Source: Candidatus Saccharimonadota bacterium (GTDB taxonomy: Bacteria; Patescibacteriota; Saccharimonadia; Saccharimonadales; Saccharimonadaceae). From it: a stretch of DNA of 62,650 nt. Numbering within the stretch: the first letter of the stretch is position 1; every line of letters begins with the position of its first letter. The notes beneath the pieces were generated by a model. That model was not told where the DNA came from and did not search any database. It saw only the letters and a program-made list of their open reading frames with translations. The stretch covers positions 1 to 62,650 of the forward strand of contig JAFWKF010000002.1 of NCBI GenBank assembly GCA_017533605.1, in the 5' to 3' direction. Shown in pieces: positions 25,145 through 33,969 of this stretch. The position numbers were made by a program, and so were the translations under genes.

Positions 25145-25196
25145 ATTTATCTCCTTTTTTGTTAATTGTTATGTTTATTTTAGCACAAAATCATAA

Positions 25197-27119
25197 TTAT
25201 AGTAAGGAAGGTGGGTCCAGGGTAATTTTGAAGTTTGGGTCGAGGTTTTGGCAGGCCTCTAGGAGAGCTTTGCGGGATTTGGAGCGTAGGATAATTTGCC
25301 AAGTGTAGCCTTTATTAGTGCGCTCATGGAAGGAGGGCATTGGGGGTGAAACTAGAAGGTCTTTGTTTTTAATGAGGGTATTTACAGCGGCGCGGACTTT
25401 AGTAAGGACGGTTTTTTCAGTTTTAAGGGTGATTTCTAGTTTAGCAACGAAGGAAAATGGCGGGAAGCTGGCCTTTCTGCGTTTTTCTAATAGATAGTTT
25501 GCGGCGGCAAAATAATCGCCTTTCATAGCATATTCTAAGAGAGGGTTTTCGCGGGAGTTGAAGGTTTGGATGATGACTTCGGCTTTATCTAGATGGCCAC
25601 GGCCTACTCGCCCGATTACTTGGGTGAGGAGCTCAAAAGTGCGTTCTTCGGCAGAGAAGTCTGGTAGATTTATCCCAGCATCGGCTTGGACTACACCTAC
25701 GGTGGCAAGTTTGGGTAGATCTAGCCCTTTGGCGATAGTTTGGGTACCAATAAGGATATCGGTTTTGCCACTTTTTACTTCGTCATAGAGAGCATCAAGA
25801 CTTTCGCCTTTTTTGTTGTCTCTGTCAAAACGGCGGACTACGGCTTTAGGAAAGAGGCGGTTGAGTTCGTTTTCTAGGAGTTTGGTACCGAAGCCTTTGT
25901 GGATGATACCTGGGGCAGAGCATTTGGGGCAGTTAGTGGGGACTTTTTCGTGGTGATTACAGGTGTGACAGACCAGTTCGTATCTGTCAGCATGGAGGGT
26001 TAAGGGGAGATAACAGTTAGGACAGAGCATTTCTTCACCACAACGCTCGCAAATTGTAAGAGGGGAAGAGCCACGGCGGTTATGAAAGATGAGGGTTTGG
26101 TAGCCTTTAGCTAGGTTGTCAGAGATAGAATCTAGGAGTTTATCTGAGAAATAGCGGTTTTTGTTGCCACCTACACCAAGGAGCCAGATTTCTGGTTTAG
26201 CGGCAGGGAGAGCTTTTTTGGTGAGCTGAACTAGGGAAAAATGTTGGCTAGCAAGATAATAATCTTCTACTTTAGGGGTGGCAGAGCCGAGGATTAAGGG
26301 GATATTTAGGGTTTTAGCTAGAAAACTAGCAACTCGGATAGCGGAATAATGAGGAGAATTATCTTGATAATAGGAGGATTCGTGCTCTTCGTCTATTACA
26401 ATTAGCCCGAGGTTATTTAAGGGGGCGAAGAGGGCAGAACGGGGGCCGATAACGATTTTAGGTGAGTTCGAGTTTAAGAGATAGTCAAAAATTAGATGAC
26501 GTTCGGCCTCAGTTTGTTTAGAGTGAATTAAGACAACATTCTGGCCAAAAACTTCTTGAAAAACCCGAACAAGTTGGCTAGTTAGGGCGATTTCTGGTAC
26601 TAAAAGTATGGTTGATTTTTGCTGTTTAAAGGCATCTAAAGCCATTTTGAGGTAGATATTGGTTTTCCCGCTTCCGGTGACGCCAAACAGTAGTTTCGTA
26701 GCTCCTGGAGCCTTCTGGAGGGCTTTAAGCGCATTTTTTTGGGCAGTATTAAGTGGAATTTCTGGAAATTTAGTAGGCTGTTCGGTTTCTGTTGATTTCC
26801 CGAACATTTGTTCGGTTTTTCGGCGCTTTCTCTCAACGCCTATAGGGAGGATAAGAGATGCTGCTGCCCCTGATGCTGCTAAATAATAGGTATGTAAAAA
26901 GTCGATGGTTTTAACTAAGTGAGTTGGTAGTGGTTTTGCATACAAAACTTGCAAAATTTTTTTGCAAGGAAAATTTGGTTGAGCAACTTTTTTAATTATT
27001 ACAGCTGGTGTTTTGCGTTTGCCAAGTGGCACTAAGACGATCTGCCCAGGCAAAAGGGGATCATCTGAGCCGTAGATGAGTTTCTCCACCTTGCCGGTGG
27101 GCGCGACCTCGTAAAACAT
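25197..27119 (-). CDS. priA: Primosomal protein N' (replication restart helicase)
   Basis: A 640-aa superfamily 2 helicase that reloads the replisome at stalled forks. The N-terminal 3'-DNA-binding domain is at ~1-100. The helicase core has Walker A GVTGSGKT (near 149) and DEEH. A zinc-binding insert with CERCGEEMLCPNC and CHTCNHHEKVPTNCPKC lies near 365-405. Motifs V-VI include GTQTIAKGLD and QVIGRVGR. The C-terminal domain is complete. The start is ATG 27119, with TATAAT (plus 27126-27131) 6 nt before it, so leaderless. Confidence 0.95.
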   Translation of the reverse strand: MFYEVAPTGKVEKLIYGSDDPLLPGQIVLVPLGKRKTPAVIIKKVAQPNFPCKKILQVLYAKPLPTHLVKTIDFLHTYYLAASGAAASLILPIGVERKRRKTEQMFGKSTETEQPTKFPEIPLNTAQKNALKALQKAPGATKLLFGVTGSGKTNIYLKMALDAFKQQKSTILLVPEIALTSQLVRVFQEVFGQNVVLIHSKQTEAERHLIFDYLLNSNSPKIVIGPRSALFAPLNNLGLIVIDEEHESSYYQDNSPHYSAIRVASFLAKTLNIPLILGSATPKVEDYYLASQHFSLVQLTKKALPAAKPEIWLLGVGGNKNRYFSDKLLDSISDNLAKGYQTLIFHNRRGSSPLTICERCGEEMLCPNCYLPLTLHADRYELVCHTCNHHEKVPTNCPKCSAPGIIHKGFGTKLLENELNRLFPKAVVRRFDRDNKKGESLDALYDEVKSGKTDILIGTQTIAKGLDLPKLATVGVVQADAGINLPDFSAEERTFELLTQVIGRVGRGHLDKAEVIIQTFNSRENPLLEYAMKGDYFAAANYLLEKRRKASFPPFSFVAKLEITLKTEKTVLTKVRAAVNTLIKNKDLLVSPPMPSFHERTNKGYTWQIILRSKSRKALLEACQNLDPNFKITLDPPSLL

Positions 27120-27125
27120 ATCTCT

Positions 27126-27131
27126 ATTATA
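27126..27131 (-). promoter_or_regulatory. Leaderless -10 box of priA
   Basis: TATAAT on the minus strand, 6 nt before the ATG. Confidence 0.72.
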
Positions 27132-27138
27132 CACCAAT

Positions 27139-27165
27139 TAAAAAGCACCCAATTTGGTTGGGTGC
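27139..27165 (-). terminator. Terminator of the gene at 27176
   Basis: GCACCCAA and TTGGGTGC form a stem (plus 27145-27165). On the minus strand it is followed by a T5 stretch. It insulates the upstream gene from the priA promoter. Confidence 0.85.
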
Positions 27166-27175
27166 GGTGATGCAA

Positions 27176-27490
27176 TTAGTTGACGGAGCTTTCTATGATG
27201 TATTTGAGATTTTTGGCGAAATTCTGGAGATTTTCAAGTTCGCCGAACTCAAATGTGAAGTTTGCAAAGCTTTGGCGACTAGCCACTTTTTTAAGTTTTC
27301 CGCCGCATGATTCGGCGTATTCGATCAGGGCGGTAGCTCTCTCGAAGTTTTTACGCCAGAGAGCGTTGATTTCTTTTTCTTGCCTACTCGCAAAGAGTTT
27401 TTTGGTTGCCTTAACTGTTTCGCAGGGGATCGGTTCGTGCATTGGTATTTCTACCGAAATACCATATGAATTAATTATCAGACCTGACAT
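27176..27490 (-). CDS. Hypothetical protein, 104 aa
   Basis: No family is recognised. It is a soluble protein with a beta-like N-terminus (to ~20) and helical remainder, with Lys-rich stretches near 27-45. AAAGGAGGG lies about 6 nt before the ATG, and a terminator follows, so it is a convincing single gene. It has no signal peptide or membrane segment. Confidence 0.72.
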   Translation of the reverse strand: MSGLIINSYGISVEIPMHEPIPCETVKATKKLFASRQEKEINALWRKNFERATALIEYAESCGGKLKKVASRQSFANFTFEFGELENLQNFAKNLKYIIESSVN

Positions 27491-27574
27491 TTTAGCCCTC
27501 CTTTAAGGTACTCATAAATAATGCATCTTTGTCATTATATCATTTATAATAGAGAAAAGCAACTAATTTATCTC

Positions 27575-27602
27575 TTGACTTTTTGGTAATAATCCTTATA
27601 CT
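27575..27602 (+). promoter_or_regulatory. Promoter of the FISUMP surface-protein gene
   Basis: TTGACT (27575-27580), 16-nt spacer, TATACT (27597-27602). It gives a leader of ~35 nt before the ATG at 27643; AAAGG serves as a weak ribosome binding site. Confidence 0.75.
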
Positions 27603-27642
27603 TATATATAGATAAGTCATACATAAAACAAAAAGGTCAAAA

Positions 27643-29946
27643 ATGGCACAAGTTACAATAGACGTGAAGAAGGAAGCTCCGGTGATACCGGATGATCCTG
27701 TTATTCCAGATGATCCAGTGGTACCAAACCCACCTGAAGGTGACACAAATAATGAACAAGGTGAAATACAGGTGCCAAATACTGGGTTTGGTCTTTTTGC
27801 TAATAAGCAAACTAGCGCATACATCTTGCCAATCATTTCTTTAATTATCGCAGTGATTGTAGTTTCGGTGGTTTTATCACGTAAGTTAAAAGCTAAATCT
27901 AACCATGGTATGAAGCTTAGCTTTAAAAGAAAGAAAACATTTGGGGTCTTGGTGGGGGTGTTGTTAGTTTTGGCGGTTTCGTCAGTTTCGGTTTTGAAGG
28001 GGATAAATAGAGGTGAAGTAAAGGCGGCCGATAATAATAACGATGGTCTGTCTGTAACGATGGAAGATGTGAATTTCGAAGTGACTTTGTCTGATGAAAA
28101 AGTGTATTTGTCGGAAGCTAGCGCAATTACAGTAGAGGGGGGAACAAGATTTGGCTACAATTTAAGTATTTATACAGAAGACAATGCTTTAAGGAGTGAA
28201 ACCGACGAGATTGTGAGCGTGGAAGGAAATAGTGAGCAGCAGGTGGCTTTATCGGATAATACTTGGGGGATTGCTTTAACTGAGCCAGATAATAACGAAT
28301 CTGAAGTATGGCAGGGAATCCCAGACGAGGAACATGCTTTAACAATAAAATCTACTGGTTATGAAGTCACTGAAACTGGTGATACGACTACTATATATTA
28401 TGGCGCATTTCTCACTCCGGAAGCAACAGAAGGGTTTTATGAGAGTTCGGTGATTCAATGCATGATTGTGGCAAATATAGTAGAGCCAGAAGTGACGGCG
28501 TATTTTAATGGGAATGGACTTAATTTTGAGGACGGCGAGAATACCAATACAGTGATATATGGTTTTATTCCGCAAAGAGAGACAGTGGCACTGGAAGGGA
28601 TTTATTCTGAACCAGAAAACTGGCTAGGAAAGTGGTATTTGAATCTTGAGGAGGATACGATTTGGTTTGAAAACGAGGCTGAAATTGAAGCATATTTATT
28701 AGAGAATGCTACGAATTTGTCTGGAAAAAGCTTAACTTTTTATGCATATAATTCATATGAGATTGTCTTTGATCCTAACGGTGGTACGGGTGAAATGAAT
28801 AATCAGATAGGATATACTTATGAGGGGCTGGACCTAAGCGCGAATGAGTTCACGAGGGATAGTTTTGATTTTAGTCGATGGAACACAAAAGCAGATGGGA
28901 CGGGTACAAATTACTTGAATGAAGCAGAGGTGATGAACCTCGCGAACGGTGGTGGATCAATTAGGCTTTATGCAATATGGGTTGAGTGTGGACCGAACAG
29001 AATATGCTATGACGGTAATGGAATTGACAATCTTGGTTTGAATAAACAGTCTGTAAGTTCTAATTCTAGCGTCACGCTTTTGACGCCAAACTTAGAAAGG
29101 GCTGGATATGGTTTTGCGGGTTGGAGTACAAGTGAATTTGGGCTGAGCGACAGTGAAGCCAGGATTTATGGACCGAGCGAAACGATTTCTACTGGTAATT
29201 TATCTATGGAGGGGATTAAACTCTATGCTGTTTGGGTTACTTCGGCAGGTTATTTGCAAAATTGGGGTTGCCCCGATGACGATGTATTTCCTGTGGGTAG
29301 CGTAACAGCACTAACTGATATACGGGATGATAATGTATACACGGTAGCGAAATTGGCGGATGGTAGTTGCTGGATGGTAGAAAATCTAAGGTTGGGTGGG
29401 GCGACCGAATTAACGCTAACCGAAAATGAAACAGAAAGTGCTGGTAGTTTGCCAGTTTCGGTATCTAGTTGGACCGCAAATAGTAGCCCGGTGACCGTTA
29501 AAAAGATGAATTCATCTAATCTTGGTAGCAGTAATGCATGGACATCTAGCAATAATAGCATTATCTTTAGATACGGTAATTATTATTCTTGGTCTGCCGC
29601 TATTAATTCGAATACAGCAGTAAATTCTGGCACTGTGAATACATCGATTTGTCCGGCTGGGTGGACGTTGCCATCGCCTGGCGGGACTAAGAGAAGCTAT
29701 AGAAAACTAAATGACGCGATAGATGGTAAATGGACTACTTTCCCGAATAACTTTGTCTATTCTGGTAGTTACATGCGGGGAGCTACTGCTAAGGGTGAAA
29801 ATGGCTATTATTGGACTACTTCAGTGTATGGAGCCGAGAGCGCTTATATGTTGGGAATTGGCAGTAGCACTAATTATTATAATGTGAATAAGAATACAGG
29901 CGGTGCAATAAGGTGTGTGCACTTGCCGATTGAGAAATCGTTGTAA
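27643..29946 (+). CDS. Large surface protein: PNTG anchor segment fused before a FISUMP-domain protein
   Basis: 767 aa with an odd order. Residues 1-43 are Pro/Asp-rich like wall-spanning regions, and 44-86 are a sorting-type signal (VPNTG, hydrophobic stretch, basic tail). Normally these lie at a C-terminus. A second basic and hydrophobic signal (about 94-118) then begins a typical secreted protein. The body has a GAF/GAK-type beta domain (to ~280) and InlB-B-like repeats with FDPNGGTGE and LYAIWV (about 375-450, 455-530). The C-terminus is a FISUMP-like domain (about 560-765, ADGSCWMVENLRLGG, CPAGWTLPS, YYWTTSVYG). The second Met (27910) lacks an RBS. A fusion of two surface genes by deletion is the simplest reading; host adhesion is inferred. 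Confidence 0.83.
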   Translation: MAQVTIDVKKEAPVIPDDPVIPDDPVVPNPPEGDTNNEQGEIQVPNTGFGLFANKQTSAYILPIISLIIAVIVVSVVLSRKLKAKSNHGMKLSFKRKKTFGVLVGVLLVLAVSSVSVLKGINRGEVKAADNNNDGLSVTMEDVNFEVTLSDEKVYLSEASAITVEGGTRFGYNLSIYTEDNALRSETDEIVSVEGNSEQQVALSDNTWGIALTEPDNNESEVWQGIPDEEHALTIKSTGYEVTETGDTTTIYYGAFLTPEATEGFYESSVIQCMIVANIVEPEVTAYFNGNGLNFEDGENTNTVIYGFIPQRETVALEGIYSEPENWLGKWYLNLEEDTIWFENEAEIEAYLLENATNLSGKSLTFYAYNSYEIVFDPNGGTGEMNNQIGYTYEGLDLSANEFTRDSFDFSRWNTKADGTGTNYLNEAEVMNLANGGGSIRLYAIWVECGPNRICYDGNGIDNLGLNKQSVSSNSSVTLLTPNLERAGYGFAGWSTSEFGLSDSEARIYGPSETISTGNLSMEGIKLYAVWVTSAGYLQNWGCPDDDVFPVGSVTALTDIRDDNVYTVAKLADGSCWMVENLRLGGATELTLTENETESAGSLPVSVSSWTANSSPVTVKKMNSSNLGSSNAWTSSNNSIIFRYGNYYSWSAAINSNTAVNSGTVNTSICPAGWTLPSPGGTKRSYRKLNDAIDGKWTTFPNNFVYSGSYMRGATAKGENGYYWTTSVYGAESAYMLGIGSSTNYYNVNKNTGGAIRCVHLPIEKSL

Positions 29947-29992
29947 TTTTTACAAATACTATGCTATAATAAGGTGAGTTAAGAGAGGAAAT

Positions 29993-30283
29993 ATGTTAGA
30001 TATATTTGTAACTTCTAGAGTGCGCCGTAAGATACTAGTGGTTTTTGCTAAGTATCCAGATTTTAAAACACATGTGAGAGGTTTAGCGAAGCTAATTAAG
30101 GAAGACCCTGGGAATATACAAAGAGAATTAAACCGCATGGCTGAAGGGAATTTCTTGGTCGTGACTAAAAAAGGTAAGACTAAAATATATCAAACTAATA
30201 AACAATTCCCAATTTTGAAGGAACTACAGAGCATTGTAATTAAAAGTCAGAAGGGCAATAAGCCCAATAAGACCATCGGATAA
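29993..30283 (+). CDS. Winged-helix DNA-binding protein
   Basis: A 96-aa protein with an ArsR-like winged helix: FVTSRVRRKILVVFAKYP (about 5-22), recognition helix DPGNIQRELNRMAEGNFL (about 38-55), wing VVTKKGKTKIYQTN. Such small regulators often sit beside nucleotidyltransferases. It lies 23 nt before recJ and may be cotranscribed. The target is unknown. GAGAGGAAAT provides the ribosome binding site. Confidence 0.8.
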   Translation: MLDIFVTSRVRRKILVVFAKYPDFKTHVRGLAKLIKEDPGNIQRELNRMAEGNFLVVTKKGKTKIYQTNKQFPILKELQSIVIKSQKGNKPNKTIG

Positions 30284-30306
30284 TGAGGGTTTAACAGGGG
30301 TATAAA

Positions 30307-31926
30307 TTGAGTAAAATATTTGAACAGCTAGTGGAGAAGCGTGGGCTTTCCACTGGGTTTTTAAGTCCGCATTATGAGGATTTAAAAGACCCCTTTTTTC
30401 TACTTGATATGAAAAAAGCTGTGGCAAGAATTAAAAAAGCTGTCGAAAATGGCGAGCAAATACTGATTTATGGCGATTATGACGTGGATGGCGTGACGGC
30501 AAGTATAGTAATGGAAAAAGCTTTACGAATGGCTGGTGTAACAGAGGAAAATATAGAAATAATGTTGCCAGATCGTTTTGCGGATGGCTATGGTATGAGT
30601 CCAAAATTAATTGTTCGTGCAAAGCAATGGGGGGCTGGGTTAGTGATAACAGTAGATTGTGGTTCAAATAATCATGAAATTATAGATGAATTAAATAGTT
30701 TGGGGATTGATTGTATCGTGACTGATCATCACGAGATTAGTAAAAATTTACCAGAGGCCTTTGCAGTAGTTAACCCAAAACGTAAAGACTTTGAGGACGA
30801 GGATTTAAAAAATCTCGCTGGTGTGGGGGTGGCTTTTAAGTTAACTCAGGCTTTAGTAAAAGAGGGATTGATTGAGCCTGGACGAGAAAAATGGTTACTT
30901 GATTTAGTTTTAATTGGTACGGTTTGCGATAATATGCTTTTGATTGGCGAAAATCACACACTTGGATTTTATGGATTGAAAGTTTTAGTAAAAACTCGTT
31001 TAGTGGGGTTAAGGGAATTAATGAAGAGGGCGGGAGTAAAACACTTAAATTCGGAGTCAATAGGGTTTCAGATTGGGCCGAGATTGAACGCGGCGGGACG
31101 GTTAAAAACTGCAGAGCTATCTTTAAATTTGTTACGTTGTGATAGTGTACCAGAGGCTGCTACAATTACTGAGGAACTAGAGGATTTGAATAAAAAAAGA
31201 AAGATTGAACAAAACTCTGCTACGAATGAAATAAAAAAACGCGGGGTTTTACCTGGGCCAGTAATAATCGAAACTGGTAAATGGCATGAAGGAATATTGG
31301 GAATTGTGGCAGGGCGATTGATGGAAGAATATGAGAAACCGACATTTGTTTTAACCGAGATGGATAATGGCATTCTGAAAGGATCGGGGCGGAGCTTCGG
31401 TGATTTTAGTTTGGATAAGGCTTTAAAATACGCTGGGGACATAATTGTTTCTGGTGGTGGTCATGCGGCGGCAGCTGGTGTAAAAATAAAGCAAGAAGAT
31501 CTTTGGACTTTTAGAGAGAAAATTAATGAGTATTATGAAAGTTTGAATCTAAAAAACCAGACGGATTATTTAAAGAGTCAGCCGGATTTAGAGGTAGAAA
31601 ATATTGGGGAGTTGAATTTGGAATTGATGGGGGAGTTAAAGCGACTTGAGCCTTTTGGGCAAGGAAATGAGGAGCCAATTTTTCTCTTGAAAGGTGTTAA
31701 AATACATGAGATTAGAAAGATGGGTAGTGAAAACCAGCATCTTCGTATTGACGTAATGGGTAAGGATGGCAAGATAATGAAATTGGTGGCGTTTTTTGCT
31801 CCTAAAGAATGGATGAGTTTTGATCCTGAATATGACAGAATAGAGCCAGTCATCAAGTTAGTAGAAAACGAGTTTAATGGAGTAAGATCGGTTGAGGGTC
31901 GTATTTTAGATATAAATATGGTATAA
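30307..31926 (+). CDS. recJ: Single-stranded-DNA-specific exonuclease RecJ
   Basis: A 5'-3' ssDNA exonuclease of the DHH superfamily, for recombination and mismatch or base-excision repair. Motif I DYDVDGVTA lies near 59-67, the DHH motif is VTDHHE near 140, GRLNAAGR follows near 260, and the DHHA1 domain has GSGRSFGDFSL and SGGGHAAAAG near 385. The length (539 aa) fits RecJ without large extensions. The start is TTG 30307 with AGGGG ~9 nt upstream. The TAA stop sits within the next gene's TATAAT. Confidence 0.93.
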   Translation: MSKIFEQLVEKRGLSTGFLSPHYEDLKDPFFLLDMKKAVARIKKAVENGEQILIYGDYDVDGVTASIVMEKALRMAGVTEENIEIMLPDRFADGYGMSPKLIVRAKQWGAGLVITVDCGSNNHEIIDELNSLGIDCIVTDHHEISKNLPEAFAVVNPKRKDFEDEDLKNLAGVGVAFKLTQALVKEGLIEPGREKWLLDLVLIGTVCDNMLLIGENHTLGFYGLKVLVKTRLVGLRELMKRAGVKHLNSESIGFQIGPRLNAAGRLKTAELSLNLLRCDSVPEAATITEELEDLNKKRKIEQNSATNEIKKRGVLPGPVIIETGKWHEGILGIVAGRLMEEYEKPTFVLTEMDNGILKGSGRSFGDFSLDKALKYAGDIIVSGGGHAAAAGVKIKQEDLWTFREKINEYYESLNLKNQTDYLKSQPDLEVENIGELNLELMGELKRLEPFGQGNEEPIFLLKGVKIHEIRKMGSENQHLRIDVMGKDGKIMKLVAFFAPKEWMSFDPEYDRIEPVIKLVENEFNGVRSVEGRILDINMV

Positions 31927-31927
31927 T
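31922..31927 (+). promoter_or_regulatory. TATAAT of the CYTH gene containing the recJ stop
   Basis: TATAAT; the TAA at 31924-31926 is the stop of recJ. The ATG of the next gene follows after 7 nt. Confidence 0.72.
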
Positions 31928-31934
31928 TAATCTT

Positions 31935-32468
31935 ATGAAGAAAGTTATTTTGAAGTGTAAATTATCTTCCAGAGAGAAGTTCGAAGACAAGCTTAGCGAG
32001 ATTGATTTAGATTTTGGTGCCGTCCATTGGCAGCATGACAGGGTGTATCTACCACGTGGATATAAAAGAGGCTTGAATTACCCACGTTTAGTAATGCGTA
32101 CAGAGATGCAAGCGGTAGATAAACCAGCAAAATATAGCTTGCTTCTTCGCCGTCATATTGAGGACTCTGGTGTAGATATTGTGGAAGAAACTAGTATAAA
32201 AGATTACGAAAAGATGGTGAATATAATTTTGCAGCTTGGTTTTAAGCCAGAGGCAGAGGTTTCACGTAGACGTCAAAGCCTAAATATGGGTGACGGTACT
32301 TATATTTATTTAGATAAAATTGAAAATCTGCCGGGTTATTACGCTAAGATTGAATCTGAACTTAGTCCTAATGATTCCGTAGTAGAAGCGAAATTAGATT
32401 TAGAAAAGACCTTTAAAACATTAGGTGAGTCAAATTTTGTTGATTTACCTTATAGCGAGATGAAATAA
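31935..32468 (+). CDS. CYTH-domain protein (class IV adenylate cyclase/thiamine triphosphatase-like)
   Basis: A 177-aa triphosphate-tunnel fold candidate. It has a basic first strand (LKCKLSSRE, where EXEXK would be), Arg-rich strand LLLRRHIED, the helix-strand unit IILQLGFKPEAEVSRRRQSL, and YIYLDKIENLPGYYAKIE (about 120-138), the usual LDxxxxLGxxxEIE segment. Substrates of the family are triphosphates (ATP, thiamine triphosphate, tripolyphosphate). The first acidic pair of EXEXK is not obvious, so catalysis is uncertain. Leaderless start. Confidence 0.68.
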   Translation: MKKVILKCKLSSREKFEDKLSEIDLDFGAVHWQHDRVYLPRGYKRGLNYPRLVMRTEMQAVDKPAKYSLLLRRHIEDSGVDIVEETSIKDYEKMVNIILQLGFKPEAEVSRRRQSLNMGDGTYIYLDKIENLPGYYAKIESELSPNDSVVEAKLDLEKTFKTLGESNFVDLPYSEMK

Positions 32469-33443
32469 TTAGCCTCTAGGTGGTTCGCCGTCTGGTTCGC
32501 CGAGGAGTTTTTTGGACTTAATTTCGTAGCGGCGACCATTAACTGGTGAGATGTAGTAGTCTTCATTTAATAAATTGACGAATGTAGTTAAATCTTTGTC
32601 GTCCATGATGATAATGGAGCCATCATCATCAGTCATGAGATCTAGTTGCATTTCGTCGGCGTAATCTATAAGTTTATCCTGTGGCATTTCTTTAGTAATA
32701 TCCATGGCTTGGACTTTTTTGAGAGCTGGTTTTTTATCGGCAAGAAGGGAATCTAGAGTAAGACCTTCGGCAAAGGAGAGCTTGTATTTTTCGGTGAGTT
32801 CTTTAGCTTTGGCCTCGGCGATAACTTGGGATTTGTAATCGTACTGGAAGAGATTTTCAAATTTAGCTTGGTTAAAGACAATGATGTTGCCATCAACAAT
32901 AGCTACTTGATTATCGTCTGGCATTTTAAGGGCTACTTCGGCGCTGAAGGGCTCAAAGCTTTCGCCATTAATTTCCCAAGACGAAGCACCTTTGAGAGCA
33001 GAGGAGGCAGGTAAGAGTTTTGCGATATAAAAAGCTTTGGTACCAGCATCACCGCCTGGGTAGGTGAATTTGGCGATAATACCTTTGACTTTCTTAAAAT
33101 CATATTCGTTTTCTGAGAAATAGTCGATGTCTTTATACTCATTTTCAATCAGGTGGATGAGGGTTTCGGCTCGGCCGACTTTAGAAAGGGAAGTGCGGTA
33201 GATAACTTTATCTTCGCCGTCAGATTTCTCGTATTCACGGCATTCTAGGCCCTTGTCGGCCTCCGCGATAATATATTTGACTGCTTCTTGCATAAACATT
33301 GATTTAACTGCGCCTGTGAGCTTGTCAGAATACTTAATCTTAAAAGGGGTGTAGTTTTTGTTAAAAAGGAAAAGTTCGGCGCTGACATTGTTTTTGACTT
33401 CATCAACCTCGTTTGCCCATAGGAATACATCAAATTCTTTCAT
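32469..33443 (-). CDS. DUF4868 (KwaB-like) protein
   Basis: A 324-aa soluble protein that I place in DUF4868 from the pattern of FNKNYTPFKIKY near 26-37, AVKYIIAEADKGLECREYE near 52-70, KKVKGIIAKF near 116, and DYADEMQLDLMTDDDGSIIIMDDKDL near 262-287. This DUF includes KwaB of the Kiwa anti-phage system. KwaA, the small membrane partner, is not seen beside it, so this would be a solo homologue. The start is ATG 33443 with GGAGG 6 nt upstream; the upstream in-frame ATG overlaps that site. The family call is from memory of motifs and not certain. Confidence 0.55.
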   Translation of the reverse strand: MKEFDVFLWANEVDEVKNNVSAELFLFNKNYTPFKIKYSDKLTGAVKSMFMQEAVKYIIAEADKGLECREYEKSDGEDKVIYRTSLSKVGRAETLIHLIENEYKDIDYFSENEYDFKKVKGIIAKFTYPGGDAGTKAFYIAKLLPASSALKGASSWEINGESFEPFSAEVALKMPDDNQVAIVDGNIIVFNQAKFENLFQYDYKSQVIAEAKAKELTEKYKLSFAEGLTLDSLLADKKPALKKVQAMDITKEMPQDKLIDYADEMQLDLMTDDDGSIIIMDDKDLTTFVNLLNEDYYISPVNGRRYEIKSKKLLGEPDGEPPRG

Positions 33444-33455
33444 TAATACCTCCAT

Positions 33456-33609
33456 TATTTTCTCTATTATATCATACTTCTTAAATTGTACTGTTCGGTT
33501 TTTATGACATATATTTTTATGGAATGCAATATGTTTTGTTCGGGAAAATAACAGGGAAGTTTTCCACAGCTAGTGAAAAACTATCCTTTAAAAAACTTGA
33601 AAAAAACAC
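33456..33609. other. AT-rich spacer before the structured region
   Basis: No ORF or clear structure. It contains TTTTCCACAG near 33560, a one-mismatch DnaA-box-like 9-mer, and GTTCGG words that recur in other non-coding stretches. I see no cluster of DnaA boxes, so I do not call an origin. Confidence 0.4.
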
Positions 33610-33638
33610 TTGCATTTTTGGAAAAAATATACTACACT
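33610..33638 (+). promoter_or_regulatory. Promoter of the pre-rsmH structured RNA
   Basis: TTGCAT (33610-33615), 17-nt spacer, TACACT (33633-33638). It would start transcription near 33645, ~50 nt before the long helix. Confidence 0.6.
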
Positions 33639-33644
33639 CAAATC

Positions 33645-33949
33645 AGCGATAAATCATACAAAAACGCTAAACAAAAAGTCGTACATTAAAATCAGTTTGA
33701 GATCGGCCAACTAGGAGTTTCGGCGCGCATTAAAAGATAGCGAGATGCGTCAAAAAAATCGTGCGTTCCTTCTCTAAACACACCTCCCAATAAAACTCTA
33801 TATGGTCTAAAACCAACACACAATAAGTCTCTCAACGGCTGCGATATGAGATTAGCTTCGCGCTGGTAAATCGTGGTGGATTATATTGTGTTAAACAAAA
33901 ACCGAAGCAAAAACAAAACCGCTGAAGTTTCTAGTTGGCTGGTCTCAAG
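33645..33949 (+). ncRNA. Candidate structured RNA upstream of rsmH (30-position closing helix)
   Basis: The segment 33696-33725 pairs along its whole length with 33920-33949: 23 Watson-Crick and 7 G-U pairs, no mismatch or bulge. All seven departures from perfect complementarity are G-U compatible, which points to pairing at RNA level rather than a DNA inverted repeat. The enclosed 194 nt hold smaller helices, for example ACACAATA (33818-33825) with TATTGTGT (33884-33891), and GCGCAT with ATGCGT near 33724-33750. No ORF of note is inside. The right arm also carries the -35 box of rsmH. I could not match it to tmRNA, RNase P, SRP or 6S RNA. It could be a stand-alone RNA or a cis-acting leader of the division cluster. 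Confidence 0.6.
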
Positions 33950-33963
33950 CGAGAGTGTATAAT
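33935..33963 (+). promoter_or_regulatory. Promoter of rsmH (leaderless)
   Basis: TTGGCT (33935-33940), 17-nt spacer, TATAAT (33958-33963), then 6 nt and the ATG at 33970. Confidence 0.78.
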
Positions 33964-33969
33964 AGTAAT

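Noticed and set aside
33456-33609. Possible replication origin (TTTTCCACA word, AT-rich)
   Set aside because: Only one imperfect DnaA-box-like 9-mer, no cluster, no dnaA/dnaN nearby.
33645-33949. tmRNA with an AKQKVVH-like tag near 33665
   Set aside because: No tRNA-like ends, no T-loop with encoded CCA, and the tag does not end in LAA.
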